Source: JAUSIF01 sp963711595
GTDB lineage: Bacteria; Pseudomonadota; Alphaproteobacteria; Rhizobiales; Xanthobacteraceae
DNA length: 64,000 nt
Direction of reading: 5' to 3'
NCBI GenBank assembly: GCA_963711595.1
Contig: CAVQER010000007.1
Location: 682,001-746,000, forward strand
Part shown: in pieces, positions 24,814-34,425 of the stretch
Layout: the number at the start of each line of letters is the position of its first letter
How positions within the stretch are numbered: position 1 is the first letter of the stretch
The notes under the pieces: model-generated
Database searches by the model: none
What the model was told of the DNA's origin: nothing
Seen by the model: only the letters and a program-made list of their open reading frames with translations
Made by a program: the position numbers and the translations under genes

Positions 24814-26202
24814 CTACGCCGCGCCCCGTAGTTCGCCGCCGCCGCCCGGTGGGGGTATCGGCACGCCGGCACCGGCGTATTCATTGAGCTTGTTGCGCAG
24901 CGTGCGGATCGACACGCCCAGGATCTTGGCGGCGTGCGTTCGGTTGCCGAGGCAATGCTTCAGAGTCTCCAGGATCAAGTCGCGCTCGACCTCGGCGACG
25001 GTTCGGCCGACCAGGGTCAGCCCGGTCTGGCCTGCGTTCATCGCGAGCTGCCCGGCGACCTGCGCGGCCTGTTCGGCGGTGCTGCGGACTCCTTGATCGA
25101 GCCTTGAGCCGTCCGGCAAGCGGATTGCATCGACGCCAATCTCGCTACCCGTCGCGAGCAACACCGCACGGTGGATCGTGTTCTCGAGTTCGCGAACGTT
25201 GCCGGGCCAGCGGCCGCGCATCAACTCGTGCCTTGCTTCGGTCGCGATCGCCCGGACGGGAAGGTTATTCGCCTCGGCGTAGCGCCGCGAGAAGTGGTTG
25301 GCGAGCTCGAGAATGTCCGCGGGCCGGGCACGCAGGGGCGGAATCTTCAGGTTCACGACGTTGAGCCGGTAGAGCAGGTCCTCGCGGAAGGTGCCCTCAC
25401 GCGCGGCTGCCAGAAGATCGCGATTCGAAGTGGCGATGACGCGGATGTCGACCGGTACCGGGCGCGTGCCGCCGACACGGTCGATGACGCGCTCCTGCAG
25501 GGCGCGGAGCAGCTTCGCCTGCAGCCGCACATCCATCTCGGAAATTTCGTCGAGCAAGAGCGTGCCGCCGGTAGCCTCCTCGAACTTGCCGATGCGGCGC
25601 GCGATGGCCCCGGTGAAGGCGCCCTTCTCGTGTCCGAACAGTTCGGATTCAAGCAGGTTCTCGGGGATCGCCGCACAGTTCACGCAAATGAACGGCTTAC
25701 TCGCCCGCGAGCTTTTCTCGTGAACGAAACGGGCGACCATTTCCTTCCCGGTGCCGCTCTCGCCGGTGATCAGGATCGACGCTTCCGACGCGGCCACTTG
25801 AGCCGCAAGCTTGACGAGGCTGGCCATCGCCTCATCGCGGTAGACGAGGTCGCGGGCATCCTCTGCGACAGCTGCGAGGACTGCGGCGATCAACTCCGGA
25901 TCGGGGGGAAGCGGGATGTACTCCTTGGCGCCGGCCTGAATCGCGCCGGCAGCTGCGCGCGCATCGTTGTCCACGCCGCAGGCCACGATTGGCGCGTGGA
26001 TGCGCTCGGCGGCAAGCTTTTCAACAAGATCACGGATGTCGATGCCGACGTCGGCCATGATGAGGTCGGCGCCGCGCGTGCGAAGCACCCGTAGGCCTTG
26101 CTCCGCGTCGACCGCGTGAGTCACAGCAGCGCCGCGGTCAACGGCGATCTTGGTGGCGGTGCTGAGCTGGCCCTTCAGGGTCCCGATGATCAGCAGGCGC
26201 AT
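24814..26202 (-). CDS. flbD: sigma-54-dependent flagellar regulator FlbD
   Basis: A 462-residue protein. It has a degenerate receiver (residues 1-115) that lacks the usual acidic pair near the N-terminus. The AAA+ domain has Walker A GESGTGKE (near 145), the sigma-54 contact GAFTGA, and GGTLLLDEISEMD. A Fis-type helix-turn-helix (NRTHAAKILGVSIRTLRNKLNEY, read in parts) and a glycine-rich tail complete it. In Caulobacter, FlbD turns on late flagellar promoters and represses fliF. Here it is the last gene of the fliFGHN operon, 74 bp after fliN. Confidence 0.92.
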   Translation of the reverse strand: MRLLIIGTLKGQLSTATKIAVDRGAAVTHAVDAEQGLRVLRTRGADLIMADVGIDIRDLVEKLAAERIHAPIVACGVDNDARAAAGAIQAGAKEYIPLPPDPELIAAVLAAVAEDARDLVYRDEAMASLVKLAAQVAASEASILITGESGTGKEMVARFVHEKSSRASKPFICVNCAAIPENLLESELFGHEKGAFTGAIARRIGKFEEATGGTLLLDEISEMDVRLQAKLLRALQERVIDRVGGTRPVPVDIRVIATSNRDLLAAAREGTFREDLLYRLNVVNLKIPPLRARPADILELANHFSRRYAEANNLPVRAIATEARHELMRGRWPGNVRELENTIHRAVLLATGSEIGVDAIRLPDGSRLDQGVRSTAEQAAQVAGQLAMNAGQTGLTLVGRTVAEVERDLILETLKHCLGNRTHAAKILGVSIRTLRNKLNEYAGAGVPIPPPGGGGELRGAA

Positions 26203-26276
26203 GGCGGTATCCCCTCTATCTCGTCATGTCCGCGTTCGTCGCGGTCATGACGTCGAATGAATTCCAGCGACGCGCA

Positions 26277-26633
26277 TCAGTTGCGGTCCGCCTTGATGAT
26301 TTCCGTCATGGTGACGCCGAGGCGCTCTTTCACGAGCACGACCTCGCCGCGAGCCACGAGCCGGTTGTTGACGAAAATGTCGATCGCTTCACCAACCTTT
26401 CGATCCAGCTCGAGCACGGTGCCGGGTCCGAGCTTGAGAAGATCGCCGACGTCCATGCGAGTGCGGCCAAGCACGGCCGAAACATGTACCGGCACGTCGA
26501 ATACGGCCTCAAGGTCAGACGCGCCCTTGGTCGATGCGCCGTCATCGGGCGATGTGGGCGGAGCCTCTCTCGCCGCCACAAGTTCAACGTCGGATTCGAG
26601 GTCCGGCAGCGGCGGGTTCTTGTTATCAGTCAT
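26277..26633 (-). CDS. fliN: flagellar motor switch protein FliN
   Basis: A 118-residue protein whose C-terminal half is a SpoA domain (FDVPVHVSAVLGRTRMDVGDLLKLGPGT...ELDRKVGEAIDIFVNNRLVARGEVV). FliN forms part of the cytoplasmic switch ring. The start at 26633 overlaps the fliH stop by four bases, indicating coupling. The frame extends upstream only over fliH. Confidence 0.93.
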   Translation of the reverse strand: MTDNKNPPLPDLESDVELVAAREAPPTSPDDGASTKGASDLEAVFDVPVHVSAVLGRTRMDVGDLLKLGPGTVLELDRKVGEAIDIFVNNRLVARGEVVLVKERLGVTMTEIIKADRN

Positions 26634-27289
26634 TTCGTGGACTCCTGCTCGGCGGGCACAACAGCGCCGCCGCGCGCGAGATAGCGGGAAACGGCTTCGG
26701 TGATGCGGGCCTCGATCGCGGCGCGATCGCGCTCCACGCCGCCGTCGGCCCATTCGATGCGGACTTCGTCTGACTTCAGTTCGGGAGCGGGGAGAAGCAC
26801 GAGACGATTTGCGAAGCCCCGCTGATCGGCAATCTGTTTGAGGCGGCTGCCAGCAGGCTCGAGCAGATCCTCCGCCACGCGCACCACGACGTGCGGGGCC
26901 GAACGGACGTGCGACAGCACATCGATGACGAGGGCTTCGATTTCGGTCACGGGCTCAAGGGCGATCAGGGCGGGGGCGAGCTTTCGCGCGATGGCGACGG
27001 CGACCTCAACGGCCTCGGTTTCGAGGCGCGATTCGAGCGTCGCGAATTTCTTCGCGAGATCCCCCATGCGCTCGGCACTTTGGCCGATCACAGCGGCGAG
27101 GCGGCGCTCGATGCGGGCGTTGGCTTCCGTCTCGCCGGCTACCTGGCCCCGCTTGAAAGCTTCGGACTCCGCGGCAGCAAGTGCCTTCCCGGATACCGAT
27201 CCGCCCCTGTCGAATTCAACGTCGAAGAGAAACCGCACCGGCTCGCCGGGCTCGACATCACGTGTGATGGGTTTTGTCACAGTCGCCAT
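26630..27289 (-). CDS. fliH: flagellar assembly protein FliH-like
   Basis: A 219-residue charged protein with a central helical region (AFKRGQVAGETEANARIERRL, read in parts) and a C-terminal domain (VRVAEDLLEPAGSRLKQIAD...VRIEWADGGVERDR) like FliH/YscL stators that regulate FliI. Its place between fliG and fliN supports the call; the sequence family is divergent. Seven bp separate it from fliG. Confidence 0.82.
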   Translation of the reverse strand: MATVTKPITRDVEPGEPVRFLFDVEFDRGGSVSGKALAAAESEAFKRGQVAGETEANARIERRLAAVIGQSAERMGDLAKKFATLESRLETEAVEVAVAIARKLAPALIALEPVTEIEALVIDVLSHVRSAPHVVVRVAEDLLEPAGSRLKQIADQRGFANRLVLLPAPELKSDEVRIEWADGGVERDRAAIEARITEAVSRYLARGGAVVPAEQESTK

Positions 27290-27296
27290 CGATCCC

Positions 27297-28397
27297 TCAG
27301 TAAACCAGCTCGTCGTCGGCGCTGTGGCCCTTGGCGATCACGATCTCGCCCTTGGCCGCGAGCTCCTTGGCGAGGTTGACCATCGTAGACTGTGCCTCGT
27401 CGACCTCGCGGAGGCGGACGGGACCCATTGTTTCCATCTCGTCCGAGAGCAGTTTCGCGGCCCGGCTCGACATGTTGGCTTTGAAGAAGTCGCGTGCCGC
27501 TTCCGACGCGCCCTTGAGCGCGATCGCGAGCTTGCTGCGATCGATATTGCGCATGAGCGTTTGTGCGGCCGCGGTGTCGAGCTTCACCAGGTCGTCGAAA
27601 GTGAACATCAGCGCCTTGATGCGTTCGGCCGACTCGCGGTTGCTCTCTTCGAGCGCGGAAATGAAGCGGGATTCCGTCTGGCGGTCGAAGTTGTTGAAGA
27701 TCTCGGCGATCAGTTCGTGCGCGTCGCGGCGGCTCGTCTGCGAGAGATTCGACATGAACTCCGTGCGCAGCGTCTGCTCCACGCGCTCAAGAACGTCCTT
27801 CTGAATCGCTTCCATGCGGAGCATACGGTTGATCACGTCGAGGGCCAGCTCCTCGGGCAAAATACCAATGACGCGTGCGGCGTGCTCGGAACGGATTTTC
27901 GAAAGCACGACGGCGATCGTCTGCGGATATTCGTTCTTGAGATAGTTCGCCAACACCTCTTCCTGGACGTTGGAGAGCTTCTCCCACATGTTGCGCCCTG
28001 CGGGACCGCGGATCTCTTCCATGATAATGGAGACGCGCTCGGTCGGCAGAAACTGCGACAAGAGTTGCTCCGTTGCCGCGGAGTTGCCCATGAGGGCGCC
28101 AGTCGCAGACATTTGACCGACGAAGTCGATCATCAGTTTCTCAACGGCGTCGGATTCGATCGTGCCGAGACTCGACATGGCGAGGGACAGGGTACGGATC
28201 TCTTCGTCGTCAAGGAGCTTCCAGATGTCGGCCCCGTACTTCTCGCCAAGCGCGAGCAGCAGAATGGCGGAACGCTCAGGCCCCATCAGCGGGCGACTGC
28301 GCGCGACCGACTTGCCACCCGTTGCGGTCTTGGACTGATCCGCCGGCCTTTCCTTCCGGGTGAACAGTGCGTCGACGAGGGCGGCGGCGGTGGACAT
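27297..28397 (-). CDS. fliG: flagellar motor switch protein FliG
   Basis: A 366-residue protein with the three FliG domains: N-terminal (GPERSAILLLALGEKYGADIWKLL), middle (NYLKNEYPQTIAVVLSKI, with the EHPQ-like motif as EYPQ) and C-terminal (VKLDTAAAQTLMRNIDRSKLAIALKGAS). It couples the MS ring to torque generation. It starts 8 bp after the fliF stop. Length slightly above the enterobacterial type, usual for Hyphomicrobiales. Confidence 0.95.
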   Translation of the reverse strand: MSTAAALVDALFTRKERPADQSKTATGGKSVARSRPLMGPERSAILLLALGEKYGADIWKLLDDEEIRTLSLAMSSLGTIESDAVEKLMIDFVGQMSATGALMGNSAATEQLLSQFLPTERVSIIMEEIRGPAGRNMWEKLSNVQEEVLANYLKNEYPQTIAVVLSKIRSEHAARVIGILPEELALDVINRMLRMEAIQKDVLERVEQTLRTEFMSNLSQTSRRDAHELIAEIFNNFDRQTESRFISALEESNRESAERIKALMFTFDDLVKLDTAAAQTLMRNIDRSKLAIALKGASEAARDFFKANMSSRAAKLLSDEMETMGPVRLREVDEAQSTMVNLAKELAAKGEIVIAKGHSADDELVY

Positions 28398-28405
28398 CGA
28401 TCACC

Positions 28406-30086
28406 TCACGCCGTCTTCTCGTGCATCCACTGACGGAGGATCGAAACCGTCTCGTAGGGATTGCGTGAGGCGAGCTCACCGACCTTTTGGATCGATGCCT
28501 GGTGGGCCTCGCCCTGGATCTGCGCAAACTCAATCTGCCGCGCGGCCTGGAAATCTGGCGTCATCTTCACGGGGGCGGGCGGCACGATCTGGGTGGGCGG
28601 GACGCCCCCGGATTCCTGGGTGACCAGCACCGGCGTCACCGAAGCGGCGTTCGGAAGTGCGGGGGGCGGAACAGCCGTCTCATCCGGCGTGACGATGCGG
28701 CGCACGAGCGGCCGCACCACAAACAGGAGCACGAGCAGGGAGAGGATCACGACAATCACGAGGTTGACGGCGTGCATGATGTCGTCGGTGTTGAATTCGA
28801 AGCATGCTGAGGAAGCCGCCTTCCTCTGCGATCTGCGGCGTCCCCGCAACCTCGGCGAAGCGCAGATTGACGACCTCCACTTTGTCACCGCGCTTGTCGT
28901 CAAAGCCGATGGCCGAGCGGACAAGCGCGCCGATACGGTCGATTTCTTCCTGCGCGCGTGCCTCGTAGGTGGTCTCGTTGCTGTTGGCGCCTTTCTTGTA
29001 GTTTCCATCGACGAGCACGGCGACGGAAAGGCGCTTCACGCGGCCGGGTTCGGTGACTTCGGTCCGGGTCGTGCGCGAGATTTCGTAATTCACCGTTTCT
29101 TCGGTCTTGCGATTGGAATCGGCGCTCGCAGCCGGCTGGGCCGCCTGCTGCTGGTTGTTTCCCGGCAGCTGGTTGTTGACGGTGACGCCGCCGTCCTGTT
29201 GGCCCTGGTTCGACTGCGCCGCTTCCTCGCGGCTTTGCGTCGAGCGGACGACGCGGCTTTCCGGATCGTAGCGGTCCGAAGTCTGTTGGACGCGCGTGTA
29301 GTCGAGCTCGGCCGAAACGGTGACGCGCGCCCGGCCCGGTCCGACAACACTCGAGACGATCGATTCCACCTGGTTCTTCATTCGCTGCTCGAAAGCAGCA
29401 TTGCGCTCGTCGAGCAGCGGTGCGACGCCGGCATCGGCTGCGCCGACGCCGTCAGCCAGCAGGCGGCCCTGCTCATCGACGATCGAAACCCGCTCGGGTT
29501 TCAATCCGCGAACGGCGGTAGCGACGAGGTGGCGAATGGCGCGAACTTGCGGTTGCTCAAGTTGGCTGCGAACGCGCAGCACGATGGAGGCGGACGGGTC
29601 TTGGCGGTCGCGCTGGAACAGCTGCCGCTCGGGAATGACGAGATGGACGCGCGCCGCCGACACCCGATCGATCGAGCGGATCGTGCGCGCCAACTCGCCT
29701 TCGAGCGCGCGCAGGTGATTGACGTTCTGAACGAAAGAGGTTGTGCCGAGCGTGTCGGACTTGTCGAAGATCTCGTAGCCGACCGAACCGCCACGCGGCA
29801 GGCCGCCCTCCGCAAGTCGCATGCGGGCCCGCGTGACCTGGTCCTTCGGGATGAGGACGGTTGAGCCGTCCCCGCGCAACTCGAAGGGAATGCCCTGCGA
29901 CTCGAGCTCCTTCACCACTCGATTGGAGTTTTCCAGCGAGAGCTCGGTGAAAAGCGGAGCCATGGACGGTGCCGTGACCCGCATTCCGACAACGACGAAA
30001 AATCCGATGAGGGTTATCGTCACCGCGACCATGGCGGCGATACGTGCGGCGCCCAGCGCCCTGACGAACTCGACCAATCCGTTCAC
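28406..30086 (-). pseudogene. fliF: flagellar MS-ring protein FliF, frameshifted by one extra base
   Basis: The N-terminal frame has a first membrane helix (AAMVAVTITLIGFFVVVG) and ring-building motifs (NQLPGNNQ linker, NYEISRTTRTEV). It runs to about 28800 and is then continued in another frame with EFNTDDIMHAVNLVIVVIL, the second membrane helix, and a C-terminal FliG-binding tail (ETVSILRQWMHEKT). Removing one A of the + strand doublet at 28800-28801 joins them into 559 residues, the usual FliF length. The likely start is GTG 30086 with GGGGGAG upstream. As given, the product would lack the second helix and FliG-binding tail. Confidence 0.9.
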
Positions 30087-30123
30087 ACGCGGTCTCCCCC
30101 CTCGCGACGCGTCTCGCGCCACC

Positions 30124-30162
30124 CGGCAAGTTTTGCCCGGTTTATGGTTGAGAAAGATTTAA
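30124..30162 (-). promoter_or_regulatory. CtrA-type box plus GGCAA-N3-TTGCC dyad upstream of fliF
   Basis: Minus-strand TTAA-N7-TCAA (30162 to 30148), then CCATAAACCGGGC, then GGCAA-N3-TTGCC (30137 to 30125), 40-75 bp before the GTG start. It is the twin of the block before flhA; 15 bases in a row are identical. It suggests that both early flagellar units are switched on by CtrA and that the dyad is a second control site. The rest of the 203-bp gap to arsC shows nothing further. Confidence 0.72.
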
Positions 30163-30289
30163 CGGGCGGGGGAAGAGGGCGATTATCGCCCGAAAATCGT
30201 GTTTCTTGCCCACGCACGGCTTTGCAAACTGCGAGTGCTAGCGAGGCGGCGCGAAGAGAATCGTTGCTACCCCGGCGGCTGCTGGGGGT

Positions 30290-30853
30290 TCAGCGAGGAA
30301 CTTGCGCGCCGTCTGAGCGCGCTGACCGTCCCTTTGCGCGAGCCGTTGCCCCTTGCATGCCGCCGATCTCGTGCAGCTCGACATGCAGACTGATCTTGTC
30401 GAGCGACTCGATCGGCAGGCTGACGAAGACCGATATGCGGGTGTGCAGATAGCGGTAAGTGTCGGCAAAAATCGCACCGATTTCCGCGTGCGAGCCATGG
30501 TTGGCTGTGGGGTCGGGCACGCCCCAGTGCGCCGAGATCGGGTGTCCCGGCCAGACGGGACACGCTTCGCCGGCGGCCTCGTCGCAGACGGTGAAAATGA
30601 AATCCATGTGCGGGCTGTCGGGCTGCGCGAACTTTTTCCAGCTCTTGGAGCGAAGCGAGGAAACGTCGTGGCCGAGCTTCGTGAGCAACGAGATCGTTTC
30701 CGGGTGAACTTCACCTTTGGGTTGGCTTCCGGCGGAAAAAGCGCGGAATTTGCCGGCACCGAGCTTGTTCAAAATGGCCTCCGCCATGATCGAGCGGGCC
30801 GAGTTTCCCGTGCAGAGGATGAGTACGTTGTAGACGCCCGAATGTGTCACCAA
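30290..30853 (-). CDS. arsC: arsenate reductase, low-molecular-weight phosphatase fold
   Basis: A 187-residue protein. The P-loop CTGNSARS carries nucleophile Cys14, and IFTVCDEAAGEACPVWPGHP supplies the two resolving cysteines (Cys90 and Cys98) of thioredoxin-coupled ArsC. It reduces arsenate to arsenite in the cytosol. The last about 40 residues are an uncommon basic extension (ATARAKGRSARSDGAQ). No arsR or arsenite pump gene is next to it. It is divergent from hemA; the 248-bp gap between them holds nothing I can name. Confidence 0.88.
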   Translation of the reverse strand: MVTHSGVYNVLILCTGNSARSIMAEAILNKLGAGKFRAFSAGSQPKGEVHPETISLLTKLGHDVSSLRSKSWKKFAQPDSPHMDFIFTVCDEAAGEACPVWPGHPISAHWGVPDPTANHGSHAEIGAIFADTYRYLHTRISVFVSLPIESLDKISLHVELHEIGGMQGATARAKGRSARSDGAQVPR

Positions 30854-31101
30854 GGGTGCTCCAAATCCGCGACCGCGGCCGGCAGATACGGCGGTAAGCG
30901 CCGGTCCGACCTGTGCGGCAATCTGCTGGGTTTATGTGACAGTTCGACGAAACCGCAGGGCGCTGTGGAAATCTGCCCATTTTTCGGGGCTGGCTGAGCC
31001 CTTCAGCGACTTACCGCCGCGCGCAAAGAAGCCCATTGCGCCGCGGCGCGCGGGCGGGCAAGGTTTTTAGAAGGGTTCTGGAAAAGACGGCCGGCAAGAC
31101 C

Positions 31102-32331
31102 ATGGACTACGAAAACGTCTTCGCCCAGGCACTCGAGGGACTTCGCCGCGAGCGTCGCTATCGGGTGTTCAACCAGATTGAGCGTGACGCCGCGAATTTC
31201 CCGCGTGCGGCCTGGCACTCGCCGTCCGGCGTGCGCGAGATCGTCATCTGGTGCTCGAACGACTACCTCGGCATGGGCCGCCATCCGGACGTCATCAACG
31301 CCATGGCGGACACCGCCCGGAAGACCGGGGTGGGGGCGGGCGGCACGCGCAACATATCTGGGACGAGCCGGGCGATCGTCGATCTCGAGGCCGAACTCGC
31401 AGACCTGCACGGCAAGGAAGCCGCGCTCCTGTTCACCTCGGGCTACATCTCGAACGAGACCGGCATCGCGACGATGGCGAAGCTCTTGCCTGAGTGCCTT
31501 ATCCTTTCAGATGCCGGCAATCACAACTCCATGATCGAAGGCGTTCGCCGTTCGGGGCGGGAGAAGGCGATCTTCCGGCACAACGATCTCGGGCATCTGG
31601 AAGAATTGCTTCAAGCAGCAGGCGATCGGCCGAAGCTCGTCGTGTTCGAGAGCATCTATTCCATGGGCGGAGACGTGGCGCCGATCGGAGCGATCTGCGA
31701 TCTCGCCGAACGCTACGGCGCCATGACCTATCTCGACGAAGTCCACGCAGTAGGCATGTACGGTGCGCGCGGCGGCGGCATCGCTGAGCGTGACGGCGTG
31801 ATGGGTCGTCTCGACGTGATCGAAGGCACGCTCGGCAAGGCTTTCGGCGTGGTCGGTGGATACATCGCCGGCAAGGCAGCGGCGATCGATGCGGTGCGTT
31901 CGTTCGCGCCGGGGTTCATTTTCACGACGGCGCTACCGCCGGCGGTCGCTGCTGCGGCTACAGTGTCGATCCGACATCTCAAACGTTCGAGCGTCGAGCG
32001 CGCCCAACACCAGAGACAGGTACAGCGGACCAAGGATGTGCTGATCGCCGCCGGCCTGCCCGTGATGCCGACCGACACGCACATCATTCCGGTGATGGTG
32101 AATGAGGCGGGGGCGTGCAAGGCGGCGAGCGACATGTTGCTCACCGAGCACGGCATCTACATCCAACCGATCAACTTCCCGACCGTCACGCGCGGGACAG
32201 AACGGCTGCGCATCACGCCCACACCGTTCCATGATGAAATCCTGATCGCTTCCCTCGTGCAGGCGTTGACGGCGGTGTGGAAGAAGCTCGACCTGCCGTT
32301 CGCGGCCCGCAGGGCGGAAGCGGCCGAATAG
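31102..32331 (+). CDS. hemA: 5-aminolevulinate synthase
   Basis: A 409-residue PLP enzyme that condenses glycine and succinyl-CoA to 5-aminolevulinate, the first step of haem synthesis in alphaproteobacteria. Visible signatures are WCSNDYLGMG, GTRNISGTSRAIVDLEAELA, YLDEVHAVGMYG and EGTLGKAFG with the PLP lysine near residue 245. The frame opens 22 codons earlier, but MDYENVFAQALEGLRRE is the usual N-terminus. Length is normal. Confidence 0.96.
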   Translation: MDYENVFAQALEGLRRERRYRVFNQIERDAANFPRAAWHSPSGVREIVIWCSNDYLGMGRHPDVINAMADTARKTGVGAGGTRNISGTSRAIVDLEAELADLHGKEAALLFTSGYISNETGIATMAKLLPECLILSDAGNHNSMIEGVRRSGREKAIFRHNDLGHLEELLQAAGDRPKLVVFESIYSMGGDVAPIGAICDLAERYGAMTYLDEVHAVGMYGARGGGIAERDGVMGRLDVIEGTLGKAFGVVGGYIAGKAAAIDAVRSFAPGFIFTTALPPAVAAAATVSIRHLKRSSVERAQHQRQVQRTKDVLIAAGLPVMPTDTHIIPVMVNEAGACKAASDMLLTEHGIYIQPINFPTVTRGTERLRITPTPFHDEILIASLVQALTAVWKKLDLPFAARRAEAAE

Positions 32332-32484
32332 TCCTTCCCCTCGCCGTACGACCAATCAATCGAGGAACTGCGGTGAATTCGGGTCGCCTTTTGCGCCTTC
32401 GGATCACGAAGAAATGCAACACAATTCCACCTTGGATCGTTACGTAAGGTCGCCAATTACGGCGCGGATCGGCAAGGCGATTTC

Positions 32485-33685
32485 ATGCACAAAATTTGGA
32501 CCGGACTTTTGGCGGCGAGCCTGACGCTTGCGTTCGTGGGCGAGGGTTCGGCGCAGCAATGCGGTGGCGGTTTTGAACGCTGGCTCGCCGCCTTCAAGCA
32601 GGAAGCGCAAAGCAAAGGGGTATCGCGCTCGACGCTCGATGCGGCTGCGCCGTACATGCAGTTCGACCAGGAAGTCGTGAACCGCGATCGCGGTCAGAAA
32701 GTATTCGCGCAGACCTTTCTCGAGTTCTCCAAACGAATGGCCGACGGCTACCGGCTGACTCAGGGTCAGCAACGCATCAAGCAGAACACCGCGATGTTTC
32801 AACGAATCGAAGAAAAGTACGGAGTGCCAGCTCCGGTTCTCGTCGCGTTCTGGGGGCTTGAGACCGATTTCGGCGGCTTCATGGGGAAGATGCAGTCGCT
32901 GAAGGCGCTTGCGACACTCGCCTATGATTGCCGGCGGCCGGAGCTGTTTCGCGAGCAGCTTCTCGCGGCGCTCAAGATCATCGAGCGTGGCGATCTGACT
33001 CCGGAAAGCATGATCGGCCCGTTCGCCGGCGAGCTCGGTCAGCTGCAGTTTCTGCCGATGCACTACTACGAGCACGGCGTAGACTTCGACGGCGACGGCC
33101 GGCGGGACCTCATTCGCAGCTCGGCGGATGCGCTCGCGTCCGCCGCCAACTATATGATGAAGCTCGGCTGGCGGCGCGGCGAGCCGTGGCTGCAAGAGGT
33201 GCGCGTTCCGCAAAATCTTCCCTGGGACCAGGCCGACCTCGAAGTCCAGCATCCACGTTCGCAATGGGTGAAGTGGGGCGTGCAGGCGACCAGCGGTGCA
33301 GTTGCCGGCGGACAATCTTGCAGCGTCGCTCGTGCTGCCAATGGGCCGGTTCGGCCCGGCATTCCTCGCCTACCCGAACTTCAAGATCTATCTCGAGTGG
33401 AATCAGTCGCTCGTCTATGCGACGACGGCCGCCTATCTCGCGACTCGAATCGCGGGCGCACCGCGCGTTAGCGCCGGGAGCGGAGACGTTGCTTCCCTCG
33501 GCATGAACGATACGCGCGAGTTGCAGCAGCTCCTCGCGAAGCGCGGCTATCAGGTCGGTAAGGTAGACGGTATTCTCGGCGCGCAGACGCGCTCTGCCGT
33601 GAAGGATGTGCAAAAGAAGTTCGGCCTGCCTGCGGATTCCTACCCGGACGAACAGTTACTCGAGCGGCTGCGCGGTAGCCGCTAG
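32485..33685 (+). pseudogene. MltB-type lytic murein transglycosylase, frameshifted by one extra G
   Basis: The first frame has a signal peptide (MHKIWTGLLAASLTLAFVGEGSA) and the SLT-type catalytic domain (VLVAFWGLETDFGGFMGKMQS, catalytic Glu; FAGELGQLQFLPMHYY). At 33295-33296 (AGCGGTGCAG) the frame must shift by one. The second frame then gives MGRFGPAFLAYPNFKIYLEWN and a C-terminal peptidoglycan-binding domain (ELQQLLAKRGYQVGKVDGILG). Deleting one G makes 399 residues, normal for this family. It cleaves the glycan strand in the periplasm. Confidence 0.87.
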
Positions 33686-34395
33686 GCGACGCCGATCTTT
33701 TGCTCGCCGCGGTCAAGGATGAGGGGAATGATCAGGTCTTCCTCGTCATCGAGGTGACGCAACATCTTTTTCAGCAGATCGGCATTCACGTCCGCGTAGC
33801 TATCGCCGGCGAAACGCGCCCTGTCTTCGCCCGCGTGCAGACCTTTGAAAAACTCGTTCGCAGACTCGACAGAATTCATGATGCCCGCGTGCAGGATCAC
33901 GTGATCGTTCTCGAGGACCTCAAAGCCATTGATGAGCCGGCTCTCCGCGGCTCGCAGGATCGGAAAATAGTGCGCGTCCTCGACGTGGTGGTGCTCGTGC
34001 AGTTGCTGCAGGAAGAACTGCAGACGCGGCGCGAACCACGGATGGAATTCTTGCGGCGTCACCGCCCCTTCGCGAAGCTTCGTCGTGGCCTCGTTGAGCG
34101 TGGCACCAAGCTCGCGGAACATGTCGTGGCGCTGCAGCCAGAAGCGCGCCATCTGGCCCAGGTTGGCGTGCGCCATCCATTGCTCGCGCGGATAGCGCTC
34201 GAGCAGGAATTTCAGCTCGGTGGGCCATCCGAGGCGGGTATCAAGGTCGGAAATCAGGGCAGAACCCTTCGTGTGACGCTTACATGGGCGGCATCCGGCG
34301 GCCAGGCAAGGGCAGCCGCGAGGGTGCGTCACCACCGGGGTGGACTGGAATTCGGTATTCAAAGAAAATCGCACGGCCAACGAGAAGCCGCACAC
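33682..34395 (-). CDS. hemerythrin HHE domain protein
   Basis: A protein of up to 237 residues whose hemerythrin-like part begins near residue 50 (LGWPTELKFLLERYPREQW). Iron-binding candidates are the HEHHHVEDAHYFP, LENDHVILHAG and MLRHLDDEEDLIIP clusters. The first 50 residues include a cysteine-rich stretch (CPCLAAGCRPC) and start at a GTG without a good ribosome site, so the true start may lie downstream. Likely an O2, NO or iron-sensing di-iron protein. It converges with the transglycosylase gene. Confidence 0.75.
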   Translation of the reverse strand: MCGFSLAVRFSLNTEFQSTPVVTHPRGCPCLAAGCRPCKRHTKGSALISDLDTRLGWPTELKFLLERYPREQWMAHANLGQMARFWLQRHDMFRELGATLNEATTKLREGAVTPQEFHPWFAPRLQFFLQQLHEHHHVEDAHYFPILRAAESRLINGFEVLENDHVILHAGIMNSVESANEFFKGLHAGEDRARFAGDSYADVNADLLKKMLRHLDDEEDLIIPLILDRGEQKIGVA

Positions 34396-34425
34396 ACGCG
34401 GCCGATTTAGCGGGGAGAGTCAGTC

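Noticed and set aside
32360..32400. GGAAC before the lytic transglycosylase as an EcfG promoter
   Set aside because: No CGTT-like element lies 16-17 bp downstream.
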